A stretch of 34,135 nt of DNA from Sphingopyxis sp. (lineage in GTDB: Bacteria > Pseudomonadota > Alphaproteobacteria > Sphingomonadales > Sphingomonadaceae), in NCBI GenBank assembly GCA_016793775.1, contig JAEULK010000072.1, positions 1 through 34,135 on the forward strand. The letters are read 5' to 3'. This document shows positions 16,343-25,970 of this stretch, piece after piece; position 1 is the stretch's first letter, and every line of letters starts with the position of its first letter. The translations under genes were made by a program, and so were the position numbers. The notes below the pieces were generated by a model. It was not told the origin of the DNA and did no database searches. It saw only the letters and a list, made by a program, of their open reading frames with translations.

Positions 16343-16801
16343 ATGGAAATCGCTCTGTTCCAGCCCGATATCGCGGGCAATGTCGGCACCACCCTGCGCA
16401 CCGCCGCCTGCTTCGGCGTCGCGGCGCATATCATCGAGCCATGCGGCTTTCCCTTTTCCGACGGCGCCCTGAAGCGTGCCGGCATGGATTATGCGGCGCG
16501 CGCCAATGTAAGGCGCCATCCCAGCTGGGACGCTTTCCGGCAATGGTCGCGGATCGGGGGCCAGCGGCTGGTGCTGCTGACGACCGCGGGCGCCACGCCG
16601 CTGCCGAACTTCGATTTCGATTCCGGCGACATATTGCTGTTCGGGTCGGAAAGCGCCGGAGTTCCGCATCATGTCCATGACGCGGTGACCGCGCGCGTCG
16701 CAATTCCCATGCAAAGCGGCTTTCGCTCCTTGAATGTCGCGGTCGCGGCTGGCATCGCGCTCGCCGAGGCGCTCCGCCAGACGAAAGGCTTTCCCGCATG
16801 A
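16343..16801 (+). CDS. trmL: tRNA (cytidine/uridine-34-2'-O)-methyltransferase
   Basis: A 152-residue SPOUT-class methyltransferase that 2'-O-methylates the wobble base of tRNA-Leu species. Family features are the start MEIALFQPDIAGNVGTTLRT, GFPFSDGALKRAGMDY, and the C-terminal knot region LLFGSESAGVPHHV and IPMQSGFRSLNVAVAAGIAL. The start at 16343 aligns with the family; an upstream ATG at 16313 would add non-conserved residues. The stop overlaps the start of hemF (ATGA at 16798-16801), so the two are translationally coupled. Confidence 0.93.
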   Translation: MEIALFQPDIAGNVGTTLRTAACFGVAAHIIEPCGFPFSDGALKRAGMDYAARANVRRHPSWDAFRQWSRIGGQRLVLLTTAGATPLPNFDFDSGDILLFGSESAGVPHHVHDAVTARVAIPMQSGFRSLNVAVAAGIALAEALRQTKGFPA

Positions 16802-17658
16802 TCTCGCTCGATCCCCAGCAACAGGCGGCGCGCGACTGGTTCGAATCGCTGCGCGACCGGATCTGCGCCGAGTTCGAGGCGATCGAGGCCGAAGCCGGCA
16901 GCGACGCGCGCTTCGCTTATACGCCCTGGGACCGTGAGGCCGACGGGCTGGACCCCGGCGCGGGCGGCGGCGGGGTGCGCGGGGTGATGACGGGCCGGGT
17001 GTTCGAAAAGGTCGGGGTCAATGTTTCGACCGTCGGCGGCCAGTTCGCGCCCGACTTCGCCGCCTCGATCCATGGCGCGTCCGAAGATCCCAGTTTTTTC
17101 GCCACCGGGATCAGCCTCGTCGCGCATATGGCGAACCCGCACGCGCCCGCGGTGCATATGAACACGCGCTTCCTGGTCACCACGCGGCGCTGGTTCGGCG
17201 GCGGCGCCGACCTCAACCCGCCGATCGAATATGCCGAGGACACCGGCGCTTTTCACGCGCGGCTGCGCGCCGCCTGCGCGCCCTTCGGCCCCGACGTCTA
17301 TGAACGTTATGCCAAATGGGCCGAGGATTATTTCTATATCCCGCATCGCGGCGTCCACCGGGGGGTCGGCGGCATCTTCTACGACCATCTCGAATGCGGC
17401 GACGACGCCGAATATGACCGCAATTTCCAGCTGACCCGCGCGGTCGGCGAGGCCTTCCTCGACATCTTCCCGCAGATCGTGCGTCGCCGCATGGGCCTGC
17501 CCTTCTCCGAGGCCGAGCGCGAGGCGCAGCTGATCTGGCGCGGGCGTTATGCCGAATTCAACCTCGTTTATGACCGCGGCACCCTGTTCGGGCTCAAGAC
17601 CGGCGGCAATATCGACGCGATCCTGATGAGCCTGCCGCCGCTCGCCAAATGGAGCTGA
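16798..17658 (+). CDS. hemF: Oxygen-dependent coproporphyrinogen III oxidase
   Basis: A 286-residue enzyme that uses O2 to decarboxylate coproporphyrinogen III to protoporphyrinogen IX in haem synthesis. The family signatures are plain: VGVNVSTVGGQF, HMANPHAPAVHMNTRFL, WWFGGG-type WFGGGADLNP, IPHRGVHRGVGGIFYDHLE and EFNLVYDRGTLFGLKTGGNI. Length is normal. It begins with the ATGA overlap with trmL and ends 6 bases before a hairpin terminator. Haem made here would feed the cytochromes encoded just upstream on the opposite strand. Confidence 0.97.
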   Translation: MISLDPQQQAARDWFESLRDRICAEFEAIEAEAGSDARFAYTPWDREADGLDPGAGGGGVRGVMTGRVFEKVGVNVSTVGGQFAPDFAASIHGASEDPSFFATGISLVAHMANPHAPAVHMNTRFLVTTRRWFGGGADLNPPIEYAEDTGAFHARLRAACAPFGPDVYERYAKWAEDYFYIPHRGVHRGVGGIFYDHLECGDDAEYDRNFQLTRAVGEAFLDIFPQIVRRRMGLPFSEAEREAQLIWRGRYAEFNLVYDRGTLFGLKTGGNIDAILMSLPPLAKWS

Positions 17659-17663
17659 AACAA

Positions 17664-17694
17664 AAAGGGCGCCCCGTTTCCGGAGCGCCCCTTC
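17664..17694. terminator. Bidirectional intrinsic terminator between convergent genes
   Basis: A hairpin with arms AAGGGCGC (17665-17672) and GCGCCCCTT (17685-17693) is flanked by AAAAA on the left. On the minus strand it is followed by TTTTTG, so it should end transcription of the membrane-protein gene at 17714. On the plus strand the trailing CTTCTGG makes it a weaker terminator for hemF. Confidence 0.75.
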
Positions 17695-17713
17695 TGGTTC
17701 GCGTTACCTTGGA

Positions 17714-18589
17714 TCAGGCAAAGACGTCGCCCGACGCGCGCGGTGCGAGCGCGCGATAGACGCCGACCGGCATCGAGAAGGACACCATCAGGATCGGCAG
17801 ATAGACGACCGCCGCGGTGACGATCATCGAGATGATCGCCGCGATCATCGACCCGCTGCTGGCGATGCCGCCCAGGATCGCACCGAAAATCATCCCGGCG
17901 ATGAAGGCATAAACGACGATCAGGATCGTGAAGAGCAGATAGAAGCCCACGATGATCCACTGCGACGCCTGCGTCAGTTTCCAGGATTCGCTGAGCCCGG
18001 TGATCGGGTTGCGGGTGAGGCGGTCTGCCATCACCGGTCCGGCGACGATGAAGCGCCCCTGAACCCACAACATGAACACCAGCAGGGCGATGTAGAGGAT
18101 CGCGCCGATGACCATCGCGCCGCCGCCGACCGCGCCGGCGTTCATGCCGCCGCCGCCAAAGCCGCCCATGCCGCCGAGCGCGGCGCCGAAGATCAGCCCG
18201 AAAATCAGCATCACGATAAAAATGACGATATAGGCGGCGATGAACACGACGAACATGCCAAAGGCGAAGGCCGGCCCGGCCTAGAGCGCCCAGCCGAAAT
18301 TGGGTGCCTCACCGGGATGCAGGCCGCTGCGCCAGATCAGCATGCAGGCGGCATAGAGAACAACCCCGGCGATCAGCGCGAACAGGCCGATCTTGCCAAA
18401 GGCGCCCATCATGATCGTGGGGTCATTGGGCGCCATCGCCAGCGCGGCGAAGGTCGATCCCAACAGCAGATAACCGAGCAATCCGACCACCAGCAAGGCG
18501 CCGCCGACCCATATCAGCATCTGCATCCAATTGGCCTTCAGAAACGCGAAGGTTTCCGAAAAGGCCGCACCGATACTCATTCTGACCAT
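17714..18589 (-). pseudogene. Multi-pass membrane protein interrupted by an in-frame amber codon
   Basis: One reading frame of 291 codons holds a single TAG at 18281-18283 after codon 102. Before it is MVRMSIGAAFSETFAFLKAN with two to three hydrophobic helices, up to NFGWAL. After it, in the same frame, comes AGPAFAFGMFVVFIAAYIVI and four or five more helices plus the soluble loop RNPITGLSESWKLTQASQWI. The related gene at 18718-19536 has the same layout without a stop ([18 protein letters not shown] at the start, [20 protein letters not shown] in the loop). These resemble YciC-like/'glycerophosphodiester phosphodiesterase membrane domain' proteins; the function is unknown. CAG or TGG to TAG would explain the stop. 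The start has a GGGGGA site. It could be a recent pseudogene, a read-through product, two separate polypeptides (a second ATG is at 18256), or a sequencing error. Confidence 0.75.
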
Positions 18590-18717
18590 GATATTCCCCC
18601 TTTGTTGAATCCGTTTCCTATTCCTTCTTGTGCGTCCCCGTTGCTCTGATTAACCGATTGCGGCTGTTTTTGCGATCCTTTCCTGCCCTTACGGAAATGC
18701 CGGGTCCGCGCGCGGCA

Positions 18718-19536
18718 TCAGCCGAAAATATTGTCCGGATCGCCCGACGCCAACTGGCGATAGGTCGCCGCGACGATCGCCGCCGAAACAAGCCCGCCGA
18801 TCGCGGCGACGCCGCCCTCGACCAGACCGGTCAGCATGCGCCCGACCCCGTCGCCCGTGCCCACAACGGCGGCTACAACGCCGCCGAGCAGCACCGCGAC
18901 GATCACGACGACCAGTGTCACCAGGAACAGGAACAGGCAGATGCGCCAGCCATTGTCCTTGGTCAGCCGCCAGCTTTCCTGAATCGCGGTGAGCGGATTG
19001 TAGAGGGTCCGATCGACCAGCACCGGCGACACGACCGCGAGCCGACCCCAGAGATAGAGACACAGGGCGATGAACAGGAGGACGCCGATCAGCAGCAACA
19101 GCACGCCGATCGCGCCGCCGCCCGCCGCGATGCCGGGCATGATCAGCAGCACGGCGGCGAAGCCCACCCCGACGCCGAGGAGCAGCTGGACGGCGATCAT
19201 CGTCGGAATCATCTTGAGCGCAAAGACCAGCGCATCGCCGACACTCGTGCCCGCCCGCGACAGCCACAACCGCAAGATGCCGACGCCGCCGATCGCGGCG
19301 ACGATGCTGATCAGCACCTGATAGGGCGCCGCCTGCATCGCGCTCTCGCGTGCCGCGGTCATGACCTGGTCGAAGGTCGCCGTATCGGCCGGTTCGATCG
19401 GCACCGGTCCGAACCAGCTGACCGCCAGGGTCGGCAGGAACAGAAAGACTGCGGCGATGGTGGCGGTCAACGCATTGTGCGATTTGAGGAGCAGCACGCT
19501 GTCGTCCCAGGCCGCGCCCATGTCGAATTTCCGCAT
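18718..19536 (-). CDS. Multi-pass membrane protein, YciC/GPDP-membrane-domain-like
   Basis: A 272-residue protein with about six hydrophobic helices (for example [78 protein letters not shown]). It has a soluble loop [20 protein letters not shown]. The layout matches the neighbouring interrupted gene, so the two look like tandem duplicates. The role is unknown; such proteins are usually annotated by a membrane domain of glycerophosphoryl diester phosphodiesterases but have no catalytic domain. The start at 19536 has a TTGGGGT site. It lies 128 bases upstream of the second copy on the same strand and may be co-transcribed with it. Confidence 0.75.
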   Translation of the reverse strand: MRKFDMGAAWDDSVLLLKSHNALTATIAAVFLFLPTLAVSWFGPVPIEPADTATFDQVMTAARESAMQAAPYQVLISIVAAIGGVGILRLWLSRAGTSVGDALVFALKMIPTMIAVQLLLGVGVGFAAVLLIMPGIAAGGGAIGVLLLLIGVLLFIALCLYLWGRLAVVSPVLVDRTLYNPLTAIQESWRLTKDNGWRICLFLFLVTLVVVIVAVLLGGVVAAVVGTGDGVGRMLTGLVEGGVAAIGGLVSAAIVAATYRQLASGDPDNIFG

Positions 19537-19668
19537 CGATACCCCAATGTCTGTTTACGCGTCCAAGGGCGGGGAGACTGGCCTGCCGGTTCCCACTTGT
19601 CCAGCCTTGTTAACCTTTTAACTCCCGCCCCTTGCACTCTGTCTCGGACAGGGGCAGGAGGCGGCGCC

Positions 19669-20322
19669 ATGAGTGCGCTGCCGCCACCCGAATGGACGAT
19701 TTCGCCGGGCCTGACCGACTATCCGGGGGCGCTCGCCGATATGGAGGCGCGCGCGGCCGCGATCCATGCGGGCGACGCGGGCGAGCGCATCTGGCTGCTC
19801 CAGCATCCGCCGCTCTATACCGCCGGCACCAGCGCGGATCCCGCCGAACTGCTCGACCCGCGCTTTCCGGTCTATGACGCGGGGCGCGGCGGACGTTACA
19901 CCTACCACGGCCCCGGCCAGCGCGTCGGCTATGTCCAGCTCGACCTTGCCAAGCGCGGCCGCGACGTGCGCGCCTATGTGGCAGCACTCGAAGGCTGGGT
20001 TATCGACGCGCTGGCGGAACTGGGGGTCGCGGCGCGGCGTGCCGAGGGGCGCATCGGCATCTGGACCGACGATCCGGGCGGCCGCGAGGCCAAGATCGGC
20101 GCGATCGGGGTGCGCGTAAAGCGCTGGGTGACGATGCACGGCGTGTCGCTCAATGTGGCGCCCGACCTTGCGCATTTCGGCGGCATCGTGCCGTGCGGGA
20201 TCGCCCAATTTCCGGTGACCAGCCTTGCCGCGCTCGGCAAACCGGCGGGCTTGGCCGCGGTCGATGCGGCGCTGTCGAACGCCCTGCCCGCCTTTCTCGA
20301 CAAAATTTCGGCCAGCGACTAG
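19669..20322 (+). CDS. lipB: Octanoyl-[acyl carrier protein]:protein octanoyltransferase
   Basis: A 217-residue enzyme that moves octanoate from acyl carrier protein to lipoyl domains, the first step in making lipoate for 2-oxoacid dehydrogenases. Key features are [14 protein letters not shown], the substrate loop [16 protein letters not shown] (73-88), the catalytic lysine in [10 protein letters not shown] (K142) and the catalytic cysteine in GGIVPCGI (C176). The start at 19669 has an AGGAGG site; the frame is open far upstream but that part is antisense to the membrane-protein gene. A small lipoprotein gene follows after 9 bases. Confidence 0.96.
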   Translation: MSALPPPEWTISPGLTDYPGALADMEARAAAIHAGDAGERIWLLQHPPLYTAGTSADPAELLDPRFPVYDAGRGGRYTYHGPGQRVGYVQLDLAKRGRDVRAYVAALEGWVIDALAELGVAARRAEGRIGIWTDDPGGREAKIGAIGVRVKRWVTMHGVSLNVAPDLAHFGGIVPCGIAQFPVTSLAALGKPAGLAAVDAALSNALPAFLDKISASD

Positions 20323-20331
20323 GACAGGGGC

Positions 20332-20670
20332 ATGACCCGCATCCTCCTCCCCTCGCTCCTGATCCTCGCCCTCGCCGCCTGCGGCAGCGAACCTAGTGGC
20401 AAGACCACGACCAAGCTGGAAGCGGTCGAGGTCGAACCCGGCACGATCAGCGATTCGATGATCATCCTCGACGATGCCAGCGGCGACGGCACCGCGGTCG
20501 ACAACAGCGTGCCCGACGACGGCACCGAGAAGCCCGCGGAAAAGAAGGACGAGGAAAAGACCGAGGCCGAGGACGAAGCCACCGAAGGCGACGACGGCGC
20601 GGTCGCGATCAGCACCCCGGTCGCCAAAAAGGCCGAAACCCCGGCGCCCGCCAAAAAGGCCGGCGAATAG
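20332..20670 (+). CDS. Small acidic lipoprotein of unknown function
   Basis: A 112-residue protein with a lipoprotein signal peptide ending in the lipobox LAAC (Cys17). The mature part is first variable, then strongly charged and repetitive from about residue 65 (EKPAEKKDEEKTEAEDEATE), with a C-terminal Ala/Lys/Pro tail (VAKKAETPAPAKKAGE). It looks intrinsically disordered. It would be anchored to the inner face of the outer membrane or to the inner membrane. No known domain is recognised. It follows lipB closely (9 bases) and so is probably co-transcribed, although the two functions need not be linked. Its stop lies 3 bases from the convergent stop of queE. Confidence 0.8.
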   Translation: MTRILLPSLLILALAACGSEPSGKTTTKLEAVEVEPGTISDSMIILDDASGDGTAVDNSVPDDGTEKPAEKKDEEKTEAEDEATEGDDGAVAISTPVAKKAETPAPAKKAGE

Positions 20671-20673
20671 GGC

Positions 20674-21306
20674 TTAGCGGAGCCCCAGGCTCTTGTGCGC
20701 CTGCAGCGACAGGCGCCAGCGCGGATCGGCCATCACCAGCTCGATACACGCCTGGACATTGGCGGCGGCGTTCGGATCGTCGAGCGGCTGCACCAGCCGA
20801 TGCGCAAAATCGAGCGTGGCGAAGCGCGCCACGTCGCTGTCCGGCTGCGGCCACACCAGTTTCAGCTCGTCGCCGCTCGTCTGCACCAATTCGCTGCCCG
20901 CCTTGGGGCTGATGCAGATCCAGTCGATGCTGCGCGGCACCGCGAAGGTGCCGTTGCTCTCGATCGCTATGGTGAAGCCCTCCGTATGCAGCGCGTCGAT
21001 CAGCGCATCGTCGACCTGCAGCATCGGCTCGCCGCCGGTCAGCACGACGTAGCGGTCGGCGGCGCCCTCGCCCCAGCTTGCCGCGATCGTCGCGGCTAAC
21101 GCCGCAGCGTCCCTATATTTGCCGCCAAGCGTGCCATCGGTGCCGACAAAATCGGTGTCGCAGAACTGGCAGACCGCCTTGGCGCGGTCCTTCTCGCGCC
21201 CCGTCCACAGATTGCAGCCCGAAAAGCGGCAGAACACCGCGCGACGCCCCGCCTGCGCCCCCTCGCCTTGCAGCGTGAGGAAGATTTCCTTGACCGCATA
21301 AGCCAT
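20674..21306 (-). CDS. queE: 7-carboxy-7-deazaguanine synthase
   Basis: A 210-residue radical SAM enzyme that contracts 6-carboxy-tetrahydropterin to 7-carboxy-7-deazaguanine in the queuosine pathway. The cluster-binding cysteines are C31, C46 and C49 (CNLWTGREKDRAKAVCQFC), i.e. the CX14CX2C arrangement of the Burkholderia-type enzyme rather than the usual CX3CX2C. Other signatures are MAYAVKEIFLTLQGEGAQAG, VLTGGEPMLQ and SNGTFAVP. It starts 3 bases after the queC stop, so queC-queE form an operon. Confidence 0.95.
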   Translation of the reverse strand: MAYAVKEIFLTLQGEGAQAGRRAVFCRFSGCNLWTGREKDRAKAVCQFCDTDFVGTDGTLGGKYRDAAALAATIAASWGEGAADRYVVLTGGEPMLQVDDALIDALHTEGFTIAIESNGTFAVPRSIDWICISPKAGSELVQTSGDELKLVWPQPDSDVARFATLDFAHRLVQPLDDPNAAANVQACIELVMADPRWRLSLQAHKSLGLR

Positions 21307-21309
21307 GGG

Positions 21310-22002
21310 TCAGGCCTGGACGGCGTAGCGCGTCGGGTCGGGAAGCCCGGCGTCGGCGAAACCCTTGCTGCGCAACCGGCAGCTGTCGCACAGCCCGCAA
21401 TGCTCGCCGCCCGGCGCCGGATCGTAGCACGACCAGCTCATGCCCGCGTCCATGCCCAGCCGCGCGGCTTCGGTCGCGATATCGGCCTTGGTCATATGCT
21501 GGAGCGGCGCGTGGATATGGAAATCGACGCCCTTGTCGCCGTCGCGCGTCGCGAGTCGGGCCAGCTTCTCGAACCCCGAAATGAATTCGGGGCGACAGTC
21601 GGGATAGCCCGAATAATCGAGCGCATTGACCCCGATGACGATGTCCTGCGCCGCCCGCGCCTCGGCAAGCCCCAGCGTTAGCGACAGGAAGATCAGGTTG
21701 CGCGCGGGGACATAGGTAACGGGGACTTCGTCGCCGACGCCGTCCTTGGGCACCGCGATATCGTCGGTCAGCGCCGAACCGCCGAAGCGGCGCAGGTCGA
21801 GCGGCAGGACGATATGTTCGGCGGCACCGACGGTCCTTGCGATACGCGCGGCCGATTCCAGTTCGACCCGGTGCCGCTGGTTATAGTCGATCGTCAGCGC
21901 GACGATCCGCGCGCCGGCTTCGCGCGCCAGGCCCGCGCAGACCATCGAGTCGAGCCCGCCCGACAGGAGGACGATCAGCGTTTTTCCGGCAACATCTTGC
22001 AT
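21310..22002 (-). CDS. queC: 7-cyano-7-deazaguanine (preQ0) synthase
   Basis: A 230-residue ATP-dependent enzyme that converts 7-carboxy-7-deazaguanine to preQ0, the step after QueE. It has the PP-loop LSGGLDSM (12-19), the DYNQRHRVELESA segment, VPARNLIFLSLTLG, and the C-terminal zinc site with C192, C202, C205 and C208 (CYDPAPGGEHCGLCDSC). It is first in the queC-queE pair. A perfect 7-bp hairpin GGTGCAA-GGG-TTGCACC (22031-22047) lies in its leader about 30 bases upstream of the start; I see no preQ1 riboswitch. Confidence 0.95.
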   Translation of the reverse strand: MQDVAGKTLIVLLSGGLDSMVCAGLAREAGARIVALTIDYNQRHRVELESAARIARTVGAAEHIVLPLDLRRFGGSALTDDIAVPKDGVGDEVPVTYVPARNLIFLSLTLGLAEARAAQDIVIGVNALDYSGYPDCRPEFISGFEKLARLATRDGDKGVDFHIHAPLQHMTKADIATEAARLGMDAGMSWSCYDPAPGGEHCGLCDSCRLRSKGFADAGLPDPTRYAVQA

Positions 22003-22052
22003 CGGCGCCAGATAGGCCCGCGCCGCCGGGGGTGCAAGGGTTGCACCGCACC

Positions 22053-22087
22053 AAAGAAAACGGGCCGCATGACAGGGTCATACGGCC
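22053..22087 (-). terminator. Intrinsic terminator downstream of the secreted-protein gene
   Basis: On the minus strand the hairpin GGGCCGTATGA / TCATGCGGCCC (arms within 22062-22087, one mismatch) is followed by GTTTTCTTTGG. It lies about 105 bases after the stop at 22193 and just before the queC leader. Confidence 0.75.
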
Positions 22088-22192
22088 CAGTTCGGCATGA
22101 AAGCCGTTAGGGAGAAGGACACACATCGGTGCGTCGTGCCCTCCTGATAGCATCCGATGGTTAACGGGATGTTACACCCGTGCCGCCGCCGA

Positions 22193-22618
22193 TCAGCGCC
22201 CCCCGCCCCCGGAGGCGCAGGCGCCGCTGCGCCGCGCCTCATAGACCTGCGAAAAAGGTTTGCCGTCGGCGACACCCTGGGTGTCGACCTGGATGAGACG
22301 ATTGGTTTCGGCCCGGATCGTGGTGCGGCCATGGCCCGCGCCCGGGCAGGTGTAATGGACGGTGACCGACTTAGGCGTGTCCTCGATAACGTAACGCGAA
22401 CAGGTCGCGCGCGAATGGAAAATCTGGATCATCTTGCGCGCGTCGCCGAGGCACATCGTCTGCGCGACGACGGTGTTCCCGCGCTCGCGCAGCTGCCAGC
22501 TGCCCTTTTCGAGCATGTCGAGCATCGCGAGCGAGGGGGCTTCGGCGGGCACGGCGGTCGCACCCGACAAGGCCGCGACAGCCAGCAAGGCTTTGATGGG
22601 GTGAGAGAAGATCGCCAT
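22193..22618 (-). CDS. Small secreted protein of unknown function (DUF3617-like)
   Basis: A 141-residue protein with an N-terminal signal peptide (hydrophobic KALLAVAALSGATAVPAEA, likely cut near residue 27). The mature part begins LAMLDMLEKGSWQLRERGNT and has four or five cysteines (MCLGDAR, ATCSRYVIED, YTCPGAG, SGACAS) that could form disulfides. The 'W.LRERG...CLGD...I.HS...CSRYVIED....VHYTCPG.G.GRT.IRAETNRLIQVD.QG' pattern resembles DUF3617-type exported proteins of sphingomonads; this assignment is tentative. It is transcribed alone, with a terminator downstream, and is probably periplasmic. Confidence 0.7.
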   Translation of the reverse strand: MAIFSHPIKALLAVAALSGATAVPAEAPSLAMLDMLEKGSWQLRERGNTVVAQTMCLGDARKMIQIFHSRATCSRYVIEDTPKSVTVHYTCPGAGHGRTTIRAETNRLIQVDTQGVADGKPFSQVYEARRSGACASGGGGR

Positions 22619-22742
22619 GTAAACCTATCCAATGACTGCCCGTGCCATGGGCAACATGCGACCCTGTGATGGCAAGTTAACGTTTCGGCAGCGCGATTTC
22701 AACCGCTTGGCGCTGGATCGTGTCAGTTCGTCGCGGCTGGTG

Positions 22743-23650
22743 TCAGTTGGGGGTGGCGATCTCGCCGAGCGGGATCGGGAAAATCCGCGAGCAAAAGGCG
22801 CAATCGACGACGATATTGCCCGCCTCGTCGGCCATATCGACGCGTTCGGTCTCGGGAAACTGGCGCAGCACCCCGGCATAATATTCGGCGCTGCACCGGC
22901 AGCCGCGCGACACCGCGGCGCCCGATTCGACGCGCACCTCCTCCTCGTGAAACAACCGCCATGCGAGCGTTTCGAGCGAATGGGCGGGGTCGGTCAATTC
23001 CTCGGGCTTCAGCGTCATCGCGATGGTGTGCGCATGAGTCCATTCGGGGTGATCGTGGCGCGTGTGCAACCGGTCGCGGCCGACCTCGCCCTCGGGCAGG
23101 TGCTGGAGCAGCAGCCCGCCGGCAACGCAGCCCGCGTCATCGTGGCGCGCGGCGAGCGTGATCAGGCTCGGTATCTGTTCGGACTGTTCGAAATAATGTT
23201 CGGCGGCTTCGCCGATCGACGACCCTTCGAGCGGCACGATACCCTGATAGCGCTCCGCCGTGGCTTCCTGGTCGAAGGTGATGGCGAGAAAGCCTTCGCC
23301 GAACAGCGCGAACAAGGTCGGGTCGGGTCCGACCGCGGCCAGCCGTTCGGCATCGAACTTCAGATATCCGCGCAATTCGCCGGCGCGATAGTCGCACACC
23401 AGCAGCTCGACCGGACCGCCGCCGGTCTGCGCCTGCAACGTCAGTTGCCCACCCTCGGCCTTGAGCGTCGAGCCGAGCAACACGGTCAGCACCAGCGCCT
23501 CGGCAAGCAATTTCTCTGCGACCGGCGGATAGCTGTGGGCGCTCAATATCCTGTTCAGCGTCGGGCCGAGCCGAACGAAGCGCCCGCGCACATGGCGCTC
23601 GGCGATGGTAAAGACCAAAGGCTGGTCGAACCAGGTGTCGACACTGTCGC

Positions 23651-23654
<4 letters not shown>
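22743..23654 (-). CDS. hslO: Redox-regulated chaperone Hsp33
   Basis: A 303-residue holdase chaperone switched on by oxidation. The C-terminal zinc switch is intact: C252-R-C254 and C285-A-F-C288. The N-terminal substrate-binding domain includes [20 protein letters not shown] and [40 protein letters not shown] is also typical. The start at 23654 (MSDSVD, after a GGGGAAG site) overlaps the argF stop by 4 bases (ATGA), so it is translationally coupled as the third gene of argD-argF-hslO. Confidence 0.96.
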
Positions 23655-24574
<920 letters not shown>

Positions 24575-24605
24575 TATGCCCTCCATTCCACGGGAACGGA
24601 AACCA

Positions 24606-25793
24606 TCAGGACTCGGGCGGCGTATAGCTCGCCGCGCCCGCCGACAATTTCTCGATGCACTCGTTGATGTGCGATTCCGCGATGTTGAGCGGGGGCAGGA
24701 TGCGGATGACATTGTCGCCCGCCGCCACCGTCAGCAGCCCGTGATTGTCGCGCAGATGCGCGACGAAGGCGCGGCTGTCGCTCTTCATCTTGACGCCGAG
24801 CATCAACCCCATGCCGCGCACGCTTTCGAACAGAGTGTCGTGGTTCGGGATCAGCTGTTCGAGCGCACCGCGCAGGCGCTCGCCGGTCGCCTTGACGCCT
24901 TCGAGGAAGCCGTCCTCGAGCACGACGTCGAGCACCGCCTGCCCCGCCGCCATCGCCAGCGGATTGCCGCCATAGGTCGAGCCATGCGTGCCGATCACCA
25001 TGCCGCGCGCGGCTTTCTCGGTCGCGAGGCACGCGCCCATCGGGAAACCGCCGCCAATGCCCTTCGCGCTCGCCAGGATGTCGGGGGTGACGCCGAACTG
25101 TTCATAGGCATAGAGCGAGCCGGTGCGCGCGACGCCGCACTGGACCTCGTCGAACACCAGCATCAGGTCGCGCTTGTCGCAGATATCGCGCAGCGCCTGC
25201 AGGAAGGGCTGCGAAGCGGGGCGGATGCCGCCCTCGCCCTGGATCGGTTCGACCAGAAAACCCGCCGTATTGTCGCCGACCAGATCGAGCGCGGCGTTGA
25301 CGTCGTCGAACGGCGCATAGGCGAAGCCCGGCAGCAGCGGGTCGAACCCCTTGCGCAGCTTTTCCTGGTTGGTGGCCGAGATCGTGCCGAGCGTGCGGCC
25401 GTGGAAGGCGTTGTTGAAGGTGATCAGCGTATGCTTGTGCGCGTTGCCCGCGCTCGAATGATAGGCGCGCGCGGTCTTGATCGCACATTCGACCGCCTCG
25501 GCGCCCGAATTGGTGAAGAACACCGTGTCGGCAAAGGTGTTTTCGACCAGCCGCGCGGCATAGGCCTCGCCCTGCGGGCTGCCGTACAGGTTCGACACAT
25601 GCATCAGCGTCGCCGCCTGATCCTGGATCGCCTTGGTCAGATGCGGGTGGCCATGGCCGAGCAGGTTGACCGCAATGCCGCTCGCGAAGTCCAGATAACG
25701 CTCGCCGCGCTCGCCGATCAGATAGGCGCCCTCGCCTCGCACCGGACGCACACCGCACCGGGGGTAAACGGGCATCAGCGGCGTGATCGACAT
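24606..25793 (-). CDS. argD: Acetylornithine aminotransferase
   Basis: A 395-residue class III PLP-dependent aminotransferase that converts N-acetylglutamate semialdehyde and glutamate to N-acetylornithine. It shows [18 protein letters not shown] (~92-109), [24 protein letters not shown], the PLP-ring contact D215 in VFDEVQCG, and the Schiff-base lysine K244 in [10 protein letters not shown]. The family also covers succinyldiaminopimelate aminotransferase, and the neighbouring argF supports the arginine role. The start at 25793 has an AGGAAAGG site about 10 bases upstream. It is first in the operon argD-argF-hslO. Confidence 0.95.
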   Translation of the reverse strand: MSITPLMPVYPRCGVRPVRGEGAYLIGERGERYLDFASGIAVNLLGHGHPHLTKAIQDQAATLMHVSNLYGSPQGEAYAARLVENTFADTVFFTNSGAEAVECAIKTARAYHSSAGNAHKHTLITFNNAFHGRTLGTISATNQEKLRKGFDPLLPGFAYAPFDDVNAALDLVGDNTAGFLVEPIQGEGGIRPASQPFLQALRDICDKRDLMLVFDEVQCGVARTGSLYAYEQFGVTPDILASAKGIGGGFPMGACLATEKAARGMVIGTHGSTYGGNPLAMAAGQAVLDVVLEDGFLEGVKATGERLRGALEQLIPNHDTLFESVRGMGLMLGVKMKSDSRAFVAHLRDNHGLLTVAAGDNVIRILPPLNIAESHINECIEKLSAGAASYTPPES

Positions 25794-25930
25794 GGGACGG
25801 GCACCTTTCCTGTAAAGACGGCAGAGCCGGGAATGGCGCGCAATAGGGCGCGTTCAGGGACAAATCAATGGCAGCATCGCAAGGCGGCCGCCGCGACCGG
25901 TGCCTGCGCTGCCCGCAACCTTTTCCGTGC

Positions 25931-25968
25931 GCTCCCGTTCCTTCGGGTGATGAAGGAAAGAAGGGAGC
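25931..25968 (+). promoter_or_regulatory. Leader hairpin that would cover the ribosome-binding site
   Basis: Nested inverted repeats in the leader of the gene at 25971: GCTCCC (25931-25936) pairs with GGGAGC (25963-25968), and TTCCTTC (25938-25944) pairs with GAAGGAA (25952-25958) around a 7-base loop. The GGGAGC arm is the ribosome-binding site itself, 3 bases before the ATG. If transcribed, this RNA could hide the site, as in thermometer-type or autoregulated leaders. Function is inferred from sequence complementarity only. Confidence 0.55.
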
Positions 25969-25970
25969 CC

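Noticed and set aside
18640-19620. TTAACC half-sites upstream of the membrane-protein and lipB genes as CtrA sites
   Set aside because: Neither has the second half at the proper 7-base spacing, so evidence is insufficient.
18628-19668. Long upstream extension of the lipB frame
   Set aside because: It is antisense to the membrane-protein gene and low-complexity; LipB begins at 19669 with an AGGAGG site and normal length.
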